Origin: Acetobacter farinalis
GTDB taxonomy: Bacteria; Pseudomonadota; Alphaproteobacteria; Acetobacterales; Acetobacteraceae
Assembly (NCBI RefSeq): GCF_026240015.1
Contig: NZ_JAPIUX010000025.1
Location: 1-13,005 of the forward strand
Direction of reading: 5' to 3'
Length of the DNA: 13,005 bases
Under the pieces are notes generated by a model, which was not told where the DNA came from, did not search any database, and was given only the letters and a program-made list of their open reading frames with translations. The translations under genes and the position numbers were made by a program. Each line of letters starts with the position of its first letter. The stretch's first letter is position 1. Positions 1-6,246 of the stretch are shown piece by piece.

Positions 1-607
1 GCGTGAGGCTCCCGCCTCTCTCTTTGCGGGTTTGAGGCTGCCCCGTGTGCAGCGTGAGCAGGTGCCGGCCGGGCTGGACGGGTTTGTGCCGGGTGGTGAT
101 CCGCTTCAGCAGGCGGTGGAGCGGTATGCGCGGGCCTGGGTGGATGCCGAGCGCATGGTGCGTCAGGAGCTGCCGGTGCTGGAGCACCAGAAGAAGGCGC
201 TTTTTGAAGCCGGGCGGGATCTGGAGCGGGTCCGGCGTGGCGGTGAGGCGGATCTGCGGGCGGCGCTGAAGCATCAGCCGGAGATCCGGCAGGCGCTGTA
301 TGGTCTGGAAGGTCCGGCACGGGCGCGCAAACTGGTCGAGGGGCTGGAGCATGAGGACAGGGTGCGGAAGAGTCCGGATCTGCGGGCGGCGCGGTTTGTG
401 AAGACCTGGGACGGGCTGAGCCGCGAGCAGCAGGGTGTGGCGCTGAAAGAGCTGAAGCGGGATGCGCAGCTTGAGTCCATCCTGCGGGAGAAAAGCCGCG
501 AGCTGGGTATCCGGAAGGGATCGACGCTTGATCACGGGTTGCATCCCCATCAGCGGGAGCACTCCCTGTCGCGCTCCAGGTCGCGCGGTATGGATATGGG
601 GATGTAA
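1..607 (+). CDS. traA: TraA relaxase/helicase, C-terminal part (continues from 10399-13005)
   Basis: This is the C-terminal end of the relaxase gene that starts at 10399 and runs off the right edge. Codons here begin at base 2. Joining 12878 to base 1 keeps the frame and gives one protein of 1028 residues ending at the TAA at 605-607. The segment is charged and rich in Arg, Glu and Leu, with a probable coiled-coil or helical character (for example LEHQKKALFEAGRDLERV and LVEGLEHEDRVRKSPDLRAA). No catalytic motif lies here; those are in the other part. In this family the C-terminal tail follows the helicase domain and is poorly conserved. The next gene, an antitoxin, starts 52 bases downstream in the same direction. 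Internal ATG or GTG starts in this stretch are only internal codons of traA. Confidence 0.9.
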   Translation, partial: REAPASLFAGLRLPRVQREQVPAGLDGFVPGGDPLQQAVERYARAWVDAERMVRQELPVLEHQKKALFEAGRDLERVRRGGEADLRAALKHQPEIRQALYGLEGPARARKLVEGLEHEDRVRKSPDLRAARFVKTWDGLSREQQGVALKELKRDAQLESILREKSRELGIRKGSTLDHGLHPHQREHSLSRSRSRGMDMGM

Positions 608-615
608 AACAGGAG

Positions 616-635
616 ACGTACAGAAAACTGTACGT
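616..635. promoter_or_regulatory. Palindromic operator of the YefM-YoeB module
   Basis: A perfect 8-bp inverted repeat, ACGTACAG-AAAA-CTGTACGT, sits 24 bases before the antitoxin ATG. A TATAGT hexamer at 636-641 that could be a -10 box abuts it. YefM-family antitoxins are known to repress their own operons through palindromes with a TGTACA-like core, and each arm here carries a GTAC core. Autorepression by the YefM-YoeB complex is therefore inferred. I see no convincing -35 box. Confidence 0.6.
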
Positions 636-659
636 TATAGTGAGGGTGGAGGATCGATC

Positions 660-923
660 ATGACCTGTGTTTCCTATACCGACCTGCGCCAGAACCTCGC
701 GCATTATCTGGATGAAGCCGTGAACAGCCGCGCGCCGATTGTCGTGACCCGCAAGACCGGGAAAGGCAGTGTCGTGCTGATGTCGGAAGAAGAATTCTCC
801 GGCTGGCAGGAAACCGTGCATCTCCTGAGCAGCCCACGCAACGCGGAGAGGCTGTTGGGGAGCATTCGTGACATCGAGCACGGGGTAGCGACCGAGCGTG
901 AGCTTTTGAAGCAGCAAGGGTGA
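660..923 (+). CDS. yefM: YefM/Phd-family antitoxin
   Basis: An 87-residue protein whose N-terminus (SYTDLRQNLAHYLDEAVNSRAPIVVTRK) is typical of the Phd/YefM fold, which binds DNA as a dimer. It is followed by the usual VLMSEEEFSGWQET segment and an acidic, flexible C-terminal tail (LGSIRDIEHGVATEREL) that in this family wraps and neutralises the toxin. The ATG at 660 is chosen because GGAGG at 648-652 sits 7 bases upstream and homology begins here. The frame is open further upstream only inside traA. The toxin gene follows after 9 bases, so the two are probably co-transcribed and the complex should repress the palindrome at 616-635. The expected role is plasmid stabilisation by post-segregational killing. 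Confidence 0.93.
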   Translation: MTCVSYTDLRQNLAHYLDEAVNSRAPIVVTRKTGKGSVVLMSEEEFSGWQETVHLLSSPRNAERLLGSIRDIEHGVATERELLKQQG

Positions 924-932
924 ACCGTTGGT

Positions 933-1202
933 GTGAAGGTCTTTTTTCATGAAAATGGCTGGGAGGATTATCTTTCCTGGTTTCAGTCAGACACTGCGGT
1001 TCTTGAGAAGATCAATACCCTGATCGACGATGTAAGGCGGCATCCGTTTCAAGGGCTGGGTAAGCCGGAACCATTGAAGGGGCAGCTTTCCGGGTGGTGG
1101 TCTCGCCGGATTACGGGAGAACATCGTCTGGTCTACCGGGTTCAGGGGCGCGCGGGAGAGGATCAGCGGATTGAGGTTGCCCAGTGCCGGTTTCATTACT
1201 GA
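933..1202 (+). CDS. yoeB: YoeB-family mRNA interferase toxin
   Basis: An 89-residue RelE-superfamily toxin with a GTG start (VKVFFHENGWEDY). YoeB binds the ribosomal A site and cleaves translated mRNA. The expected catalytic residues fall where Escherichia coli YoeB has them: Glu46 in GKPEPLKG and Arg65 in GEHRLVYR. The C-terminal CRFHY end supplies the His (88) and Tyr (89) of the active site, shifted by 5 residues through a small insertion (QGRAGEDQR) in the last loop. Nothing is truncated, so the toxin should be active. It lies 9 bases after the antitoxin gene and 12 bases before the DUF6118 gene, so all three may share a transcript. The usual order, antitoxin then toxin, is kept. Confidence 0.95.
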   Translation: MKVFFHENGWEDYLSWFQSDTAVLEKINTLIDDVRRHPFQGLGKPEPLKGQLSGWWSRRITGEHRLVYRVQGRAGEDQRIEVAQCRFHY

Positions 1203-1214
1203 AGGAGAAGCGTC

Positions 1215-1886
1215 ATGAGCGAGACGGATCCGGCAGCTCGTGCCTTTGAGGATCTGTGCGCTGAAATGACAGTGCTCCGGCGCAGTGTGGAAGCATTGCC
1301 CCAGGCATGGCGGGACAACCGGCCGCCAGATTACACGGAGGATCTGGCCCGTGTCGTGAAAGCCATGAATGCGGTCGGGACGCATATGAAGGCGATTGAG
1401 GCCAGCCCGACGCTGAAAATGACGCCCCAGGCGTATGGGCAGGGGATACGGGAGGAAGGACTGGCCGCCAGCCGGAGACTTGAAGGGGTCTTCGAAAAGG
1501 CGATCGGAGAGGTCCGGAAAGAGCGGCAGGTGCTGGCGTCGATTATTGGTCAGGCAAACAATCGGCGGGATCAATGGTTTTATCTGACTTTTATCGGAAT
1601 TATGGCTTTTCTATTTGGGGTGGGGATCGCACCGCTTCTGTTTAATCACATCACCTGGAAGAATTTTGATGAGCGTGTGGCTTCGTTCATTGTTGGGGGC
1701 CAGGATCGGTGGGATTCCGGATATGCGATGATGCGGGATGCACGACCTGAGCAATGGAACAGCTTTATGTGGGAGGATCGGCTGGTGCAGGACAATATGC
1801 CGCAAATCAGGGACTGTCGGATCGCGGCGACTCAGTCCGGACACCCGAAGGCTTGTGTGATTACGGTGAAGCCGGATGTACAGTAG
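1215..1886 (+). CDS. DUF6118-family membrane protein
   Basis: A 223-residue protein that I recognise as the DUF6118 family, frequently found near traA on plasmids of acetic acid bacteria (recalled, not searched). Its function is unknown. Residues 1-118 are soluble and helical with a probable coiled coil (LRRSVEALPQAWRDN, RRLEGVFEKAIGEVRKERQ). A single hydrophobic segment at about 121-143 (WFYLTFIGIMAFLFGVGIAPLLF) should cross the membrane. The remaining 80 residues end with two cysteines (in IRDCRIAA and KACVITV) that could pair if this part is periplasmic. The ATG at 1215 has AAGGAG at 1202-1207. The gene follows the toxin by 12 bases and ends before a hairpin terminator. A role linked to mobilisation is possible but only from position. 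Confidence 0.75.
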   Translation: MSETDPAARAFEDLCAEMTVLRRSVEALPQAWRDNRPPDYTEDLARVVKAMNAVGTHMKAIEASPTLKMTPQAYGQGIREEGLAASRRLEGVFEKAIGEVRKERQVLASIIGQANNRRDQWFYLTFIGIMAFLFGVGIAPLLFNHITWKNFDERVASFIVGGQDRWDSGYAMMRDARPEQWNSFMWEDRLVQDNMPQIRDCRIAATQSGHPKACVITVKPDVQ

Positions 1887-1918
1887 TATTTGATGAGAAA
1901 TAAGTTTTCATAAGGAAA

Positions 1919-1944
1919 GGGCTTTCCCGGCAAAGGGAAAGCCC
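1919..1944. terminator. Bidirectional hairpin terminator
   Basis: A perfect 10-bp stem, GGGCTTTCCC (1919-1928) and GGGAAAGCCC (1935-1944), with a 6-base loop. It lies 33 bases after the DUF6118 stop codon and 29 bases past the stop codon of the convergent Hint gene. Neither side has a long T-run (the minus strand continues TTTCCTTAT), so termination may be moderate, but the placement between convergent genes fits. Confidence 0.75.
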
Positions 1945-1972
1945 CAACATTATTTGTCCGGGTTAACCGAGA

Positions 1973-3754
1973 TTAAGCAGAACGTTTTTTTATATCAGAG
2001 TTTGGCTTTGTGTTCAGCAGATAGGGGCCTGCGGCACGAATAGTCATGGAGAGAATACCCATTTTCCCATGTGTCAGGTGATCACCTAACGGGAGTTCAG
2101 CATTCCCATTAGTCCATGCGCAGTCCGTCCAATCGGTATCATGCCAACCCGCAGGTTTTTCGTCCTGAAGGTGAGAAGTAATATCGAACTGCTGTTTGGC
2201 ACATTGAAGCTGCACATCTGCTACGGCCACGCCCATATAGCGACGATCATCGACAAACGGGCCAATCACGTCTGATGGACGGGTAGAACGCGAGACGATC
2301 CGCACAGACTCTGTATTTGGTGGTAGCATGAAGCTGTAGTGATGCGCGGTCTTACGCATGGGACGGATCACAGCGCCTGTCTGAGTGATAAGATGTAGGT
2401 CAGGATCCGTTGTCGTTTCGATTTTTGTCGTCGAGATCTTGGTGCCCACAACACTGTTTTCACGCCATTCCAGAGTCCGGAAGAGCGGTTCTACAAAGGA
2501 GCGTTCCACGCCCAATGGCGCACCGGCATCATCGGCCCAGTTCTTTACCGCTCCGCGCAGAGTTGCGATTTTGCCTTCCTGACGGAAGGATGAACGGTTC
2601 CCGGTATCAAGATAGCTTTCTGTGAGCATGCCATCAGCGGTGATGACAGAATGCTGTTCTGTTTCTACGTGATAGTAATCGTAAGAAGTAATGGACTTGT
2701 CATAGAAGATAGACACACCATTGACCAGCATACGAACGGGGACAAAACGGTCTCTGAAGAACAAGCAATGTTCGGCAGTAATCAGCATGTCTTTATAGGG
2801 AACGCCGTCAGAGATCGCGTTCTTGATTACGCGGACCGGCCAGCCTGCCTCATCGTCGGGGAGGTCAAATCGTACTTTGCAGTGTCCTTTGCCTGTCCAT
2901 ATGACTGGACGAATGACATCCTGATTGTTTCGCCAGTCAAAAGTAACGACTTGATCGCCAATCTGGATATCTTCTACTGCAACATCACCTTTCGATGTAC
3001 GGATCATGCTGCCAGATAGGAAGCAGACAAGGACAGCACTTGTTCCTAAGCTATTGGTCGGAGAAGCGCTGATGTACAGGTTTCCACCACTTTCTTGTTG
3101 ATACAGAGAGTTATTGGCAAGCGTATAATTTCCGTTTACGTTAATCGTAAATCCATTATTCGTCGTTATACTTGTGGAGGATCCATTATATGTGGCATTG
3201 ATAACCGCTCCTGCACCTGGAATTTCGATGGTCGCCCCAGGATTACTAAAGCCTGATATATTTTTGAATGTGAGAATATTTATGCCAGAGGAGGGTGTAA
3301 TAAGAAGAGTTCCCCCACCCGTACCAAAGGTAATGCCAGAGCCCGACAAGGCAGAAATTTCAGATCCGCTGGTAATACTACCCAAATTGAGGGTTCCACC
3401 ATTTTGTATGGTAAAATTCGTTCCACTTAAAAGTCCTATTGCATTCGCACCATTAAAACTTAGTGTTCCCCCATCTGCGGTCAAATTAATTCCGCTGATT
3501 GCACTTAGAAGACTTGTAGTAATATTGGATGTAACATTGGATCCTGGTCCAGCAGTTATAGAATAAACACCTACAAGGCCTATCACACTAGGAGCTATAT
3601 GAACCGTAGCTACGACTGGTTGTCCGCTTGGATCTTGTGAGAATTCTACACTTCCTCCGCCTACTGAGATAACACCAAGAACTGGAAGTGCAGGGACGAG
3701 TGTGTAATCACCACTTTGATTTACGGTATTACCGTATCCGTATAAGGTTGTCAT
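1973..3754 (-). CDS. Hint_2-domain protein with Gly/Ser/Thr/Asn-rich N-terminal repeats (putative exported or surface protein)
   Basis: A 593-residue protein from the ATG at 3754 (MTTLYGYGN). That start has an AGGAAG box 7-9 bases upstream. An ATG at 3760 and a TTG at 3778 are in-frame alternatives. Residues 1 to about 240 are low-complexity, rich in Gly, Ser, Thr, Asn and Ile, with short repeated strands (GGTLSFNGANAIG, GGTLNLGSITSG, GGTLLITPSSG) as in beta-helical autotransporter or adhesin passengers. A Hint_2 domain starts at Cys244 (CFLSGSMIRTSKGDVAVEDI) and includes ITAEHCLFF with His329. Hint domains can cleave the peptide bond before their first Cys, which would free the N-terminal half. 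No classical signal peptide is visible. The C-terminal 190 residues are unassigned. The gene is AT-richer than traA and is the only obvious cargo. Its upstream region carries the 25-bp inverted repeats. Confidence 0.85.
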   Translation of the reverse strand: MTTLYGYGNTVNQSGDYTLVPALPVLGVISVGGGSVEFSQDPSGQPVVATVHIAPSVIGLVGVYSITAGPGSNVTSNITTSLLSAISGINLTADGGTLSFNGANAIGLLSGTNFTIQNGGTLNLGSITSGSEISALSGSGITFGTGGGTLLITPSSGINILTFKNISGFSNPGATIEIPGAGAVINATYNGSSTSITTNNGFTINVNGNYTLANNSLYQQESGGNLYISASPTNSLGTSAVLVCFLSGSMIRTSKGDVAVEDIQIGDQVVTFDWRNNQDVIRPVIWTGKGHCKVRFDLPDDEAGWPVRVIKNAISDGVPYKDMLITAEHCLFFRDRFVPVRMLVNGVSIFYDKSITSYDYYHVETEQHSVITADGMLTESYLDTGNRSSFRQEGKIATLRGAVKNWADDAGAPLGVERSFVEPLFRTLEWRENSVVGTKISTTKIETTTDPDLHLITQTGAVIRPMRKTAHHYSFMLPPNTESVRIVSRSTRPSDVIGPFVDDRRYMGVAVADVQLQCAKQQFDITSHLQDEKPAGWHDTDWTDCAWTNGNAELPLGDHLTHGKMGILSMTIRAAGPYLLNTKPNSDIKKRSA

Positions 3755-3762
3755 TATCATAC

Positions 3763-3787
3763 TTCCTGATTTGCGCAAACATGGTTT
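3763..3787 (+). repeat. Left arm of 25-bp perfect inverted repeat (candidate inversion site)
   Basis: It begins TTCCTGATTTGCGCAAAC and ends ATGGTTT. The reverse complement recurs exactly at 3871-3895, 25 of 25 bases, and the next base on each side differs. Inside the arm, TTTGCGCAAA (3770-3779) is a palindrome with flanks of partial symmetry (7 of 10 positions matched about the centre), as in the 26-bp half-symmetric sites of Hin-type invertases. The arm includes the ribosome binding site of the Hint gene (AGGAA on the minus strand), so an inversion would preserve it. Confidence 0.85.
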
Positions 3788-3818
3788 TAATTTAGTTTGC
3801 TGTTTTTGAACACATCAT

Positions 3819-3846
3819 TTTGTAGCCATATCTCGAGAAAAAACAA
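3819..3846 (-). promoter_or_regulatory. Candidate promoter inside the invertible spacer, facing the Hint gene
   Basis: On the minus strand TTGTTT (3846-3841) and TACAAA (3824-3819) are separated by 16 bases, a weak sigma70-like match pointing to the Hint gene with an untranslated leader of about 60 bases. A weaker opposite candidate is TTGAAC (3806-3811), 17 bases, then TATCTC (3829-3834), pointing to the recombinase. Both lie between the inverted repeats. Assigned by eye only. Confidence 0.35.
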
Positions 3847-3870
3847 GAAAAATAGTTATCAAAAAAAAAC

Positions 3871-3895
3871 AAACCATGTTTGCGCAAATCAGGAA
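3871..3895 (-). repeat. Right arm of 25-bp perfect inverted repeat (candidate inversion site)
   Basis: The exact reverse complement of 3763-3787. The two arms enclose 83 AT-rich bases (3788-3870), including runs of A up to nine long. The arm ends 60 bases before the recombinase GTG. The two palindrome centres (3774/3775 and 3883/3884) would define an invertible core of about 109 bp. Confidence 0.85.
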
Positions 3896-3955
3896 TTGCG
3901 TAAATTTGTATTCTTGGTTAAGTCTCTGCCATCGTCGCTTCAGGATGGCAAAACA

Positions 3956-4552
3956 GTGTCTCGTAAAATTGGATATGCCCGCGTAAGCACAATTGGTCAG
4001 ACACTGGATGTGCAACTTCAAGCCCTACAAGATTATGGCTGCACTAAAATATTCCGCGAAAAAGCCGGTGGTGCTGATGCAGAGCGCATCCAACTTCAGA
4101 AACTCCTGAAAGGTCTGTCAAAAGGCGAGATTGTTGTTGTCACCCGCATTGATCGTCTGGCGCGGAGCACGTTTGATCTGTTTGGAATCGTTAAGGAAAT
4201 CACCCAGAAAGGAGCACAGTTCTGCTCCATAGCGGAACCGTGGGCTGATACCATGACAAGCACTGGTCGTCTGATGCTGGCTGTATTGGGTGGTCTTGCT
4301 GATGTTGAGCGGGACTTGATCAGAACGCGCACTGCGGAAGGACGATTACGTGCAACGCGGCGAGGTGTGAAAATGGGCCGTCCTGCGGTGATTACACAAG
4401 CACAGCGGCATGAAATAATACGTCGGCGTCAAAACGGAGAAACACTGAAGATGATTGCCCAAAGTTATGGAATTAGTGCTGGAACGGTTTCACGGATTGT
4501 AACGGGAGCAGATAGTCATCGCTGTCGCAAACAACTCACAAACGAAGACTGA
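3956..4552 (+). CDS. Serine recombinase 1 (DNA invertase/resolvase type)
   Basis: A 198-residue small serine recombinase. The nucleophile is Ser11 in IGYARVST. LDVQLQAL follows, then RIDRLARS with Asp66, Arg67 and Arg70, all at the standard resolvase/invertase positions. The long dimerisation helix TSTGRLMLAVLGGLADVERDLI leads to RRGVKMGRP and a C-terminal helix-turn-helix (GETLKMIAQSYGISAGTVSRI). I chose the GTG at 3956 because the family starts here and AGGA lies at 3942-3945. The open frame extends back to 3797 through the inverted repeat, but that part is not recombinase-like. Length and tail fit Hin/Gin/Pin-type invertases as well as Tn3-type resolvases. Its position next to the 25-bp inverted repeats suggests it inverts the segment between them. 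It could also repress itself there or resolve multimers. Confidence 0.92.
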   Translation: MSRKIGYARVSTIGQTLDVQLQALQDYGCTKIFREKAGGADAERIQLQKLLKGLSKGEIVVVTRIDRLARSTFDLFGIVKEITQKGAQFCSIAEPWADTMTSTGRLMLAVLGGLADVERDLIRTRTAEGRLRATRRGVKMGRPAVITQAQRHEIIRRRQNGETLKMIAQSYGISAGTVSRIVTGADSHRCRKQLTNED

Positions 4553-4582
4553 GCTTTTTATTTTTCGGAATGAACGGAAAAA

Positions 4583-4620
4583 GCTTGTCCCAATATGACT
4601 ATAGTCTGATTGGGACAAGC
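4583..4620. promoter_or_regulatory. 38-bp near-palindrome between the recombinase genes (candidate res/crossover site)
   Basis: Arms GCTTGTCCCAAT (4583-4594) and ATTGGGACAAGC (4609-4620) pair perfectly. The 14-base centre contains another palindrome, GACTATAGTC (4597-4606), with the same midpoint, so 34 of 38 positions are symmetric. It lies in the 120-bp gap before recombinase 2, where Tn3-family resolvases keep their res sites. On the minus strand the stem is followed by TTTTTCC, so a leftward terminator is the alternative reading. Confidence 0.6.
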
Positions 4621-4672
4621 CGGAGCTACGGTGTATCAAGGGCTACATGGTGGTTTTTCCGGGAGGGTTCAA

Positions 4673-5290
4673 ATGGGACAGCGCGCGGTCATCTATTGCC
4701 GGGTTTCCACGGCCGATCAGTCCTGCGCGCGCCAGAAGGACGAGCTGACGCGGTTTGCCGAACGCGCAGGCTACGAAGTGCTGGACGTTTTCATGGAGAC
4801 CGGCTCTGGTGTCCGGATGGATCGGGCCGAGCGTCGAAAGGTCATGGCACTGGCTCAGGCCCGTGAAATTGATGCCATTCTGGCGACGGAGCTGTCCCGC
4901 TGGGGACGCTCGACTATTGATCTCATCTCCACGCTTCAGGAGCTGGAGAGCTATCGTGTTTCCCTGATCGCCATAACGGGGATGACGTTCGACCTGGCTA
5001 CGCCACATGGACGAATGCTGGCGACAGTTCTGGCCGGGATCGCGGAGTTTGAGCGGGATCTGATCAGCGAGCGGGTGAAGTCCGGTCTGGCCGCTGCTAG
5101 GGCGCGCGGGAAGGTTCTCGGCCGACAGAAAGGAGAGCGGCCGAAGTCTGACCGTCTGGCTCCGAAGGTTCTGGCGTTGGTGGCTGAAAAGCGGAGTTAT
5201 CGGTGGATCGCCCGCGATCTGGGAATCAGCAAGAACACTGTCGCTGCCATTGTGGAGAGGGATAAGGTGAGGCCTTCTCTTCCCTCGTAG
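4673..5290 (+). CDS. Serine recombinase 2 (resolvase family)
   Basis: A 205-residue small serine recombinase unlike its neighbour in sequence. The nucleophile is Ser12 in VIYCRVSTADQ. The second motif reads ELSRWGRS (residues 73-80), with Ser75 where most relatives have Asp and with Arg76 and Arg79 kept. The dimerisation helix is HGRMLATVLAGIAEFERDLISERV, then GKVLGRQKG and a C-terminal helix-turn-helix (YRWIARDLGISKNTVAAIV). The ATG at 4673 has GGGAGG at 4661-4666; an upstream in-frame start at 4610 would fall inside the 38-bp palindrome and lacks homology. Together with that palindrome it may resolve plasmid multimers, a maintenance role that suits its place just upstream of parA. Insertion as a remnant of a transposon is the alternative, but no transposase or terminal repeats are visible. 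Confidence 0.9.
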   Translation: MGQRAVIYCRVSTADQSCARQKDELTRFAERAGYEVLDVFMETGSGVRMDRAERRKVMALAQAREIDAILATELSRWGRSTIDLISTLQELESYRVSLIAITGMTFDLATPHGRMLATVLAGIAEFERDLISERVKSGLAAARARGKVLGRQKGERPKSDRLAPKVLALVAEKRSYRWIARDLGISKNTVAAIVERDKVRPSLPS

Positions 5291-5295
5291 AAAGT

Positions 5296-5317
5296 GTATA
5301 CAGGTATAAGATTATAC
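5296..5317 (+). promoter_or_regulatory. Operator/parS-like array 1: TATAC-type boxes every 8 bp
   Basis: GTATAC (5296), GTATAA (5304) and TTATAC (5312) begin exactly 8 bases apart, just before the parA ribosome binding region and ATG (5333). Ribbon-helix-helix partition proteins bind short boxes in tandem at such spacing, so this is probably the site where the downstream RHH protein represses parAB, and perhaps a centromere. Confidence 0.65.
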
Positions 5318-5332
5318 GTGTAGGGGTGTAGC

Positions 5333-5968
5333 ATGAAGGTTCTTGCTGTTCTTTCGCAGAAGGGCGGTGTCGGAAAAACGACGCTTGCAACCTGTCTCGC
5401 TGTCGCGGCTGAGCAAGCAGGTAAGGTTGCTGCTATTATTGATTTGGACCCACAGGCGACAGCCTCTTTCTGGAAAGACGTACGCCAGCTCGATACACCG
5501 GCTGTGGCTTCAATTCAGCCGATACGTTTGCCTGCAATACTCAAAGCCTGCGCGGATGCGGGGACTGATCTTGTGATTATCGACGGAGCTGCTGTTGCGC
5601 GTGATGTAGCTTATGAAGCGGCGCGGCATGCTGACTTCGTTCTCATTCCGACGAAGACGGCCGTGTTCGATACAATGAGTATGACACACACATTGGATGT
5701 GGTTCGTCAGCTCGATAAAGCGTTCGCTGTCGTTTTAACTTTTGTGCCCCCCCAGGGGCAGGAGACAGGGGATGCCATTAAGGCCGTGACCGAATTGGGG
5801 GCAACAGTCTGTCCGGTGACAGTAGGAAACCGCAAGGCATTTTTCCGTGCACAGGCGGCGGGACAGGCTGTGCAGGAATTCGAAGCACATGGGCCAGCAG
5901 CAAACGAAATTAAGCGTTTATACGAGTATACAGATATACAATTATACAAAAATCGGGAGGTAGTGTGA
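5333..5968 (+). CDS. parA: ParA-family partition ATPase (small, type Ib-like)
   Basis: A 211-residue P-loop ATPase of the ParA/MinD superfamily that moves plasmid copies apart on the nucleoid. It has the deviant Walker A KGGVGKTT at 10-17 with the signature Lys10, DLDPQ at 37-41, and Walker B LVIIDG ending at Asp84. The helix-turn-helix extension of type Ia ParA proteins is absent, so repression should be done by the partner, as in type Ib systems. The ATG at 5333 follows a GGGG box at 5323-5326. The last 17 codons overlap the second TATAC array, so the C-terminal sequence is partly dictated by a DNA site. The TGA overlaps the next ATG by one base. A run of seven C (5747-5753) lies inside the frame without breaking it. 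Confidence 0.95.
   Translation: MKVLAVLSQKGGVGKTTLATCLAVAAEQAGKVAAIIDLDPQATASFWKDVRQLDTPAVASIQPIRLPAILKACADAGTDLVIIDGAAVARDVAYEAARHADFVLIPTKTAVFDTMSMTHTLDVVRQLDKAFAVVLTFVPPQGQETGDAIKAVTELGATVCPVTVGNRKAFFRAQAAGQAVQEFEAHGPAANEIKRLYEYTDIQLYKNREVV
5918..5947 (+). promoter_or_regulatory. Array 2: four TATAC-type boxes every 8 bp inside the 3' end of parA
   Basis: TTATAC (5918), GTATAC (5926), ATATAC (5934) and TTATAC (5942) begin exactly 8 bases apart. The array is coding (the ParA tail residues around YEYTDIQLY) and sits directly before the RHH gene's GGGAGG box and ATG. It could give the RHH gene separate control or act as a second partition site. Confidence 0.65.
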
Positions 5969-6246
5969 TGGCGAAAAGCAATACGCTACAAGCGATGCTT
6001 GATCGCGCCAAAGGTAGTGGTGAGGCAATGCCAACCCCTTCCCCGAAGCCAGATATATCATCCAGTAAACCTACGCTGAATGGTCGTAAGGGGACCAAGT
6101 TGATCGGTGGGCATTTTTCTCCTGAAGTCAGCACCCAGCTTCGTATTATCGCGGCCGAAGAGGGAACGACGGTTCAGAGTTTGCTTGGAGAAGCACTGGA
6201 CGATCTGTTTGTGAAGAAAGGACGAAGCAGGATCGTTAGCGGATAA
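5968..6246 (+). CDS. Ribbon-helix-helix partition/DNA-binding protein (ParB-like partner of ParA)
   Basis: A 92-residue protein. The first 40 residues are Pro-, Ser- and Lys-rich and probably disordered. The next part (KLIGGHFSPEVSTQLRIIAA then EEGTTVQSLLGEALDDLF) has the strand-helix-helix pattern of ribbon-helix-helix DNA-binding proteins, the strand being TKLIGGHF. Such proteins pair with small ParA ATPases, act as the centromere-binding component and repress the operon. A flexible N-terminus that stimulates the ATPase is known in relatives such as ParG; here it is inferred. The ATG at 5968 (7 bases after GGGAGG) is preferred over the GTG at 5965. It overlaps the parA stop by one base, so the two should be translationally coupled. 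Flanking 8-bp arrays are its likely binding sites. Confidence 0.85.
   Translation: MAKSNTLQAMLDRAKGSGEAMPTPSPKPDISSSKPTLNGRKGTKLIGGHFSPEVSTQLRIIAAEEGTTVQSLLGEALDDLFVKKGRSRIVSG

Noticed and set aside
1..127. Terminal direct repeat considered as a long terminal repeat or transposon end
   Set aside because: The repeat is exactly 127 bases, lies inside traA, and joining the ends restores one continuous frame, so it is a circular assembly overlap.
987..1574. Minus-strand open frame of 195 codons
   Set aside because: It is antisense to the YoeB and DUF6118 genes, which are well supported.
2651..3566. Plus-strand open frames opposite the Hint gene
   Set aside because: They mirror the Hint coding sequence, and the Hint domain signature on the minus strand is unambiguous.
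3797..3955. N-terminal extension of recombinase 1 upstream of GTG 3956
   Set aside because: It would cover the right inverted repeat and is Lys/Asn-rich without similarity to recombinases, whose fold begins at the IGYARVST strand.
4610..4672. N-terminal extension of recombinase 2
   Set aside because: It lies in the palindrome region, has no family similarity, and ATG 4673 has a strong GGGAGG box.
5747..5753. Run of seven C in parA considered as a frameshift site
   Set aside because: The ParA frame is intact and family-like on both sides, so there is no sign of a shift in this copy.
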